The translations under genes were made by a program, and so were the position numbers. Below are positions 60,554 through 64,000 of a stretch of DNA of 64,000 nt, piece by piece. Source of the DNA: Pseudomonas sp. ADAK13 (GTDB lineage: Bacteria > Pseudomonadota > Gammaproteobacteria > Pseudomonadales > Pseudomonadaceae); NCBI RefSeq assembly GCF_012935715.1, contig NZ_CP052860.1:5146001-5210000 (forward strand), written 5' to 3'. The notes under the pieces were generated by a model. It saw only the letters and a program-made list of their open reading frames with translations, searched no databases and had not been told where the DNA came from. Each line of letters begins with the position of its first letter. Position 1 is the first letter of the stretch.

Positions 60554-61470
60554 TCACCGTTGCGGTTGAACAGGTACGTCGCGGTTTCCCGGCGATACTC
60601 GCTGGGCGTCTGGTTCATCTCGATGCGAAAGTGCCGGTTGAAGTTGGAGAGGTTGGCGTAGCCCACTTCAAAGCAGATATCCGCCACCGACATGTCGCTT
60701 TGCAGCAACAGGCGGCACGCGCGCTGCACCCGGAACTTGCGCATCAGGTCGATAAAGCCGTGGCCGGTGACGCGCTTGAAGAAGCGCGAAAACCCCGGCT
60801 CGCTCATGTCCAGGCGCTGGGCGATGACCGACAGCCTTAAGTCGCCAGTCAGTTCCGTCATCAAGTATTCGAAGGCCTTGTGGATACGCTCCGAGCTGCG
60901 GGCATCCAGGCTTGGCGTGTAGCAGGCGCTGGCCAGGCAGTGGGTTTCCCGGTCGGGCGCCTGCATCAAGGTATGCAGCAACTGGATGAACAGAATCAGG
61001 CGCGCCAGCCCTTGGGCAGGGCCGATGGATTCCAGCAGATGCGCAGCCTTCAGGGCGGTCTCGCCGGTGAATTCGAGGCCGCGACGGGCCCGGTCAAACA
61101 GGGGTTGCAGGTCACCCAGCTCCGGCAGGGTGCTGCGCAGGGCCAGCAGCGCGGCGCCGTCGAACTGCAGCACCACATCGCGGCCGGTCAGGTATTCGCC
61201 GGGCGCCAGGTCGCCGATCCAGTCGTGGGGCAGGTCGGGGCCGATCAGCGCGACGTGGCCGGCGCCAAACGCACCGATATAGTCACCTGCCACCAGCTTG
61301 CCGCTGCCCTGGCGGATCAGGTGAATCTCGAATTCCGGGTGATGGTTCCAGCGGGCGAGTTCGAACGGATAGTCATGTTCGTACCAGCGAAAGCCATGCT
61401 CGGGCTCGGCCAGAATCACTTCCAGCTCGGCGGGGCGTTGCTCGAAAAGGGCGGAGCGGCTTGCAGGCAT
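60523..61470 (-). CDS. AraC-family regulator of the polyol locus (MtlR-like)
   Basis: A 315-residue AraC regulator. A cupin-like N-terminal domain (WNHHPEFEIHLIRQGSGKLV, then GHVALIGPDLPHDWIG) senses ligand. The C-terminal helix-turn-helices are LRLSVIAQRLDMSEPGFSRF and VADICFEVGYANLSNFNRHF. It diverges from the MtlE-like gene, and a long inverted repeat lies between, so it is likely the activator of that locus, similar to MtlR. The MtlR link is inferred. I start at ATG 61470; the frame reads on to 61635. Confidence 0.9.
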   Translation of the reverse strand: MPASRSALFEQRPAELEVILAEPEHGFRWYEHDYPFELARWNHHPEFEIHLIRQGSGKLVAGDYIGAFGAGHVALIGPDLPHDWIGDLAPGEYLTGRDVVLQFDGAALLALRSTLPELGDLQPLFDRARRGLEFTGETALKAAHLLESIGPAQGLARLILFIQLLHTLMQAPDRETHCLASACYTPSLDARSSERIHKAFEYLMTELTGDLRLSVIAQRLDMSEPGFSRFFKRVTGHGFIDLMRKFRVQRACRLLLQSDMSVADICFEVGYANLSNFNRHFRIEMNQTPSEYRRETATYLFNRNGDQALPFTKAH

Positions 61471-61554
61471 GGGCTTGGCCCTTCTGAGCTTTTTGGAATG
61501 GGACCAAAATACGCCCTTTGCCCAGGCAGCCGCTACCCCGGGTTTTGCCCGCCA

Positions 61555-61598
61555 CTGATACTTTTTTGATTTCGTGGTGGCGGTTAAAAAAGTATCAG
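61555..61598. promoter_or_regulatory. long inverted repeat, probable AraC operator
   Basis: Arms CTGATACTTTTTT (61555-61567) and AAAAAAGTATCAG (61586-61598) are perfect over 13 bases with an 18-base spacer. It lies 87 bases before the MtlE-like start and 85 bases from the divergent AraC start. Confidence 0.68.
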
Positions 61599-61684
61599 TC
61601 AGGCATCCGCCATGCGTTTGTCCAGCCCTGGGCAAGCTGCTGTAATCGGGTCGTCAACAACAAAAACAATAAGTGGAAACCGCC

Positions 61685-62995
61685 ATGTTCAAGATTTCGA
61701 AAGCGCTGTTCCTGCTCTCCGGCCTCACGCTGGCAATCGCCGCCCACGCGGCCGAAACCGTGACCATCGCCACGGTCAACAACAGTGACATGATCCGCAT
61801 GCAACGCCTGTCCAAGGTGTTCGAGCAACAACACCCCGAGGTGAAACTCAATTGGGTGGTGCTCGAAGAAAACGTCCTGCGCCAACGCCTCACCACTGAC
61901 ATCGCCACCGAGGGCGGCCAGTTCGACGTGCTGACCATCGGCACCTACGAAACCCCGTTGTGGGGCGCCAAGCACTGGCTGGAGCCGATCACGCCACTGC
62001 CCGCGGACTACGACGTAGACGACATCTTCCCCGCCGTACGTCAGGGCCTGTCGGTGAACAACACCCTCTACGCCTTGCCGTTCTATGGCGAAAGCACCGT
62101 CACCTATTACCGCACCGACCTGTTCAAGCAGGCAGGCTTGACGATGCCCGAGCACCCGACCTGGACCCAACTGGGCGAGTTCGCCGCCAAACTCAACCAA
62201 CCCGCCAAGGATCAATACGGCATGTGCCTGCGGGGCAAGGCTGGCTGGGGTGAAAATATCGCGCTGCTGAGCACCATGGCCAACGCCTTTGGCGCCCGCT
62301 GGTTTGACGAACAATGGAAGCCCGAGCTGACGAGCCCCGAGTGGACCGCCGCGGCGAACTTCTACGTCAATACCCTGAAAAACTACGGCCCGCCGGGCGT
62401 CTCCAGCAACGGCTTCAACGAAACCCTGGCGCTGTTCAACAGTGGCAAATGCGCGATCTGGGTGGATGCCAGCGTCGCCGGCTCGTTCACCACCGACAAA
62501 ACCCAAAGCAAGGTCGCCGACAGCGTGGGTTTTGCCGCCGCCCCCACCGAGGTTACCGACAAGGGCTCGTCGTGGCTCTACGCCTGGTCCCTGGCGATCC
62601 CGGCCACCTCCAAACACAAGGACGCCGCCAAAGCCTTCATCACCTGGGCCACCTCCAAGGAATACATCCAGTTGGTGGCGGACAAGGACGGCATCACCAA
62701 CGTGCCGCCGGGCACACGCCAGTCCACCTACAACGCGGCGTACCTGGCTGCGGCGCCGTTCGCCCAGGTGACCTTGCAGATGATGCAACACGCCGACCCG
62801 GCGCACCCGTCGGCCAAGCCTGTGCCGTACGTGGGCATCCAATACGTGACCATCCCCGAGTTCCAGGCCATCGGCACCTCGGTGGGCAAGCTGTTTTCGG
62901 CAGCGCTCACCGGTGGCATGACTGTCGACAAGGCACTGGCCGAGGCGCAGGCCACCACGACGCGCGAAATGAAACGCGCTGGCTACCCGAAATAA
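61685..62995 (+). CDS. periplasmic polyol/sugar-binding protein (MtlE-like)
   Basis: A 436-residue ABC binding protein. The signal peptide is MFKISKALFLLSGLTLAIAA (cut after AHA). The mature part closely follows the mannitol/sorbitol-binding protein MtlE: TVTIATVNNSDMIRMQRLSK, HPEVKLNWVVLEENVLRQRL, GGQFDVLTIGTYETPLWGAK and CLRGKAGWGENIALLSTMAN. The mtlFGK membrane and ATPase genes do not follow at once; instead an SDR gene does. ATG 61685 is the natural start. Confidence 0.91.
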   Translation: MFKISKALFLLSGLTLAIAAHAAETVTIATVNNSDMIRMQRLSKVFEQQHPEVKLNWVVLEENVLRQRLTTDIATEGGQFDVLTIGTYETPLWGAKHWLEPITPLPADYDVDDIFPAVRQGLSVNNTLYALPFYGESTVTYYRTDLFKQAGLTMPEHPTWTQLGEFAAKLNQPAKDQYGMCLRGKAGWGENIALLSTMANAFGARWFDEQWKPELTSPEWTAAANFYVNTLKNYGPPGVSSNGFNETLALFNSGKCAIWVDASVAGSFTTDKTQSKVADSVGFAAAPTEVTDKGSSWLYAWSLAIPATSKHKDAAKAFITWATSKEYIQLVADKDGITNVPPGTRQSTYNAAYLAAAPFAQVTLQMMQHADPAHPSAKPVPYVGIQYVTIPEFQAIGTSVGKLFSAALTGGMTVDKALAEAQATTTREMKRAGYPK

Positions 62996-63017
62996 TCACC
63001 TTAGGGACACTGCATTC

Positions 63018-63791
63018 ATGAAACGACTGGAAGGTAAAAGCGCGCTGGTCACCGGCAGCGCCCGGGGCATTGGCCGGGCGTTTGCCCAGGCCTACATCAA
63101 CGAAGGCGCCACCGTCGCCATCGCCGACATCAATCTTGCGCGGGCCCGGGCCACCGCCGCCGAATTGGGTCCTAAGGCCTACGCGGTGGCGATGGACGTC
63201 ACCGACCAGGCCTCCATCGACGCGGCGATTGCTGCCGTGGTGGCGCAGGCCGGCAAGCTCGATATCCTGATCAACAACGCCGCCTTGTTCGACCTGGCAC
63301 CGATCACCGAGATCACCCGCGACAGCTTTGACCGGCTGTTCTCGATCAACGTCGCCGGTACGCTGTTCACCTTGCAGGCGGCAGCCAAGCAGATGATCAA
63401 GCAGGGGCACGGCGGCAAGATCATCAACATGGCCAGCCAGGCCGGGCGTCGGGGGGAGCCGTTGGTGGCGGTGTACTGCGCGACCAAGGCTGCGGTGATC
63501 AGCCTCACGCAGTCGGCGGGGTTGAATCTGATCAAGCAGGGCATCAACGTGAATGCCATCGCCCCGGGCGTGGTGGACGGTGAGCATTGGGACGGGGTGG
63601 ATGCGATGTTCGCCCGGCATGAAGGGCTGCCGCTTGGGGAGAAGAAAAAACGCGTCGGGGCCGAGGTGCCTTACGGGCGGATGGGCACGGCGGAAGACCT
63701 CACCGGCATGGCGATTTTCCTCGCTTCAAAAGAGGCCGACTACGTGGTTGCCCAGACCTACAACGTCGACGGCGGGAACTGGATGAACTGA
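63018..63791 (+). CDS. SDR polyol dehydrogenase (sorbitol/galactitol type)
   Basis: A 257-residue short-chain dehydrogenase. NAD-binding TGSARGIGRAFAQAY, NNAALFDLAPITEITRDSF, catalytic Ser in INMASQAGRRGEP and YxxxK in VYCATKAAVISLTQS are present. The C-terminal part (VVAQTYNVDGGNWMN) matches sorbitol/L-iditol dehydrogenases of the SmoS type. Neighbouring MtlE-like protein and AraC regulator support polyol oxidation in the cytoplasm. Confidence 0.9.
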   Translation: MKRLEGKSALVTGSARGIGRAFAQAYINEGATVAIADINLARARATAAELGPKAYAVAMDVTDQASIDAAIAAVVAQAGKLDILINNAALFDLAPITEITRDSFDRLFSINVAGTLFTLQAAAKQMIKQGHGGKIINMASQAGRRGEPLVAVYCATKAAVISLTQSAGLNLIKQGINVNAIAPGVVDGEHWDGVDAMFARHEGLPLGEKKKRVGAEVPYGRMGTAEDLTGMAIFLASKEADYVVAQTYNVDGGNWMN

Positions 63792-63852
63792 CGGCACTTG
63801 CTCCTGTACCTGGCCTTGTGCTTTTGTGCGCATGCCAGAGGAGAACGCCAAA

Positions 63853-64000
63853 ATGACCGTCCCGAAAAACGCTGTTGCCTCATTTGATGTCGATGCCCAG
63901 AAGAGCTTCACGCCGCTGTGCCCCGCTGAACTGCCGGTGGTCGGCGGCGACCAGATCGGCGCCGAGCTCAACTATATGGCCAGCCTCGCCGGGCGCCGTG
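63853..64000 (+). CDS. nicotinamidase-like cysteine hydrolase (3' end beyond window)
   Basis: Only the first 49 codons lie in the window. The start MTVPKNAVASFDVDAQKSFT continues PLCPAELPVVGGDQIGAELN. The FDVDAQxxFTPxCPxELPV stretch, with the active-site aspartate, is that of nicotinamidase/isochorismatase-family cysteine hydrolases. AGGAG precedes the ATG. It appears to be the third gene of the polyol operon; its role there is unclear. Confidence 0.8.
   Translation, partial: MTVPKNAVASFDVDAQKSFTPLCPAELPVVGGDQIGAELNYMASLAGRR

Overview
The window is a GC-rich chromosomal segment of a Pseudomonas, most likely of the P. fluorescens group. This is inferred from gene content and order: an H2/HSI-II-type type VI secretion (T6SS) cluster, a Yej/Npp peptide importer, an HbcR-like sigma-54 activator next to a GntP permease, CbtAB with CobF, PmtA-type metallothionein, and intergenic REP/REPIN repeats. 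Almost every base is coding and most genes sit in short co-directional runs. I saw no rRNA, tRNA, prophage, insertion sequence or CRISPR array.

Layout. (a) 1-13.2 kb, minus strand: a GntP-type permease cut by the window edge, its probable sigma-54 activator, a yejABEF-like oligopeptide ABC importer, ppiC, and a polyamine-type set (LuxR regulator, class III aminotransferase, PotF-like binding protein), then a DUF1543 gene. (b) 13.3-14.1 kb: an aldo/keto reductase. (c) 14.1-35.1 kb: hcp, diverging from a complete 16-gene T6SS core operon in the order tssA-B-C-E-F-G-H-sfa-small lipoprotein-fha-J-K-L-M-phosphatase-kinase. The hcp/tssA intergenic region carries a sigma-54-type promoter facing each way and two inverted repeats that could be shared enhancer sites; the matching activator gene is inside the operon. 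(d) 35-44.5 kb: a DUF6388-like gene, a serine hydrolase, a membrane EIIC-EAL fusion, a LysR/DUF4865 pair, and a cobalt/cobalamin block (cbtBA under a cobalamin riboswitch; a histidine-phosphatase-like gene and cobF on the other strand). (e) 44.5-53.6 kb: a Kef-like antiporter, a degenerate toxin with an intact HigA-like antitoxin, LysR and RidA genes, an alpha/beta-hydrolase fused to a YaaW-like domain, mntH, a PIN/Phd toxin-antitoxin pair and another LysR gene. (f) 53.7-64 kb: paired half-size YdcZ transporters, metallothionein, an AraC regulator with XapX and an MDR oxidoreductase, a nucleoside-uptake pair (tsx and NUP) with a PurR-like operator, an APH(6)-like kinase, and an AraC-controlled polyol locus (MtlE-like binding protein, SDR dehydrogenase, start of a nicotinamidase-like gene).

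Most noteworthy: the hydrolase-YaaW fusion; the EIIC-EAL fusion that keeps residues expected for both sugar binding and c-di-GMP hydrolysis; two sigma-54 circuits readable in the DNA, each with paired inverted repeats; a small lipoprotein inside the T6SS operon; a degenerate histidine phosphatase beside cobF; and a structured, gene-free stretch ahead of the decayed toxin. All family assignments come from reading the sequence and remembered family features; no database search was run.
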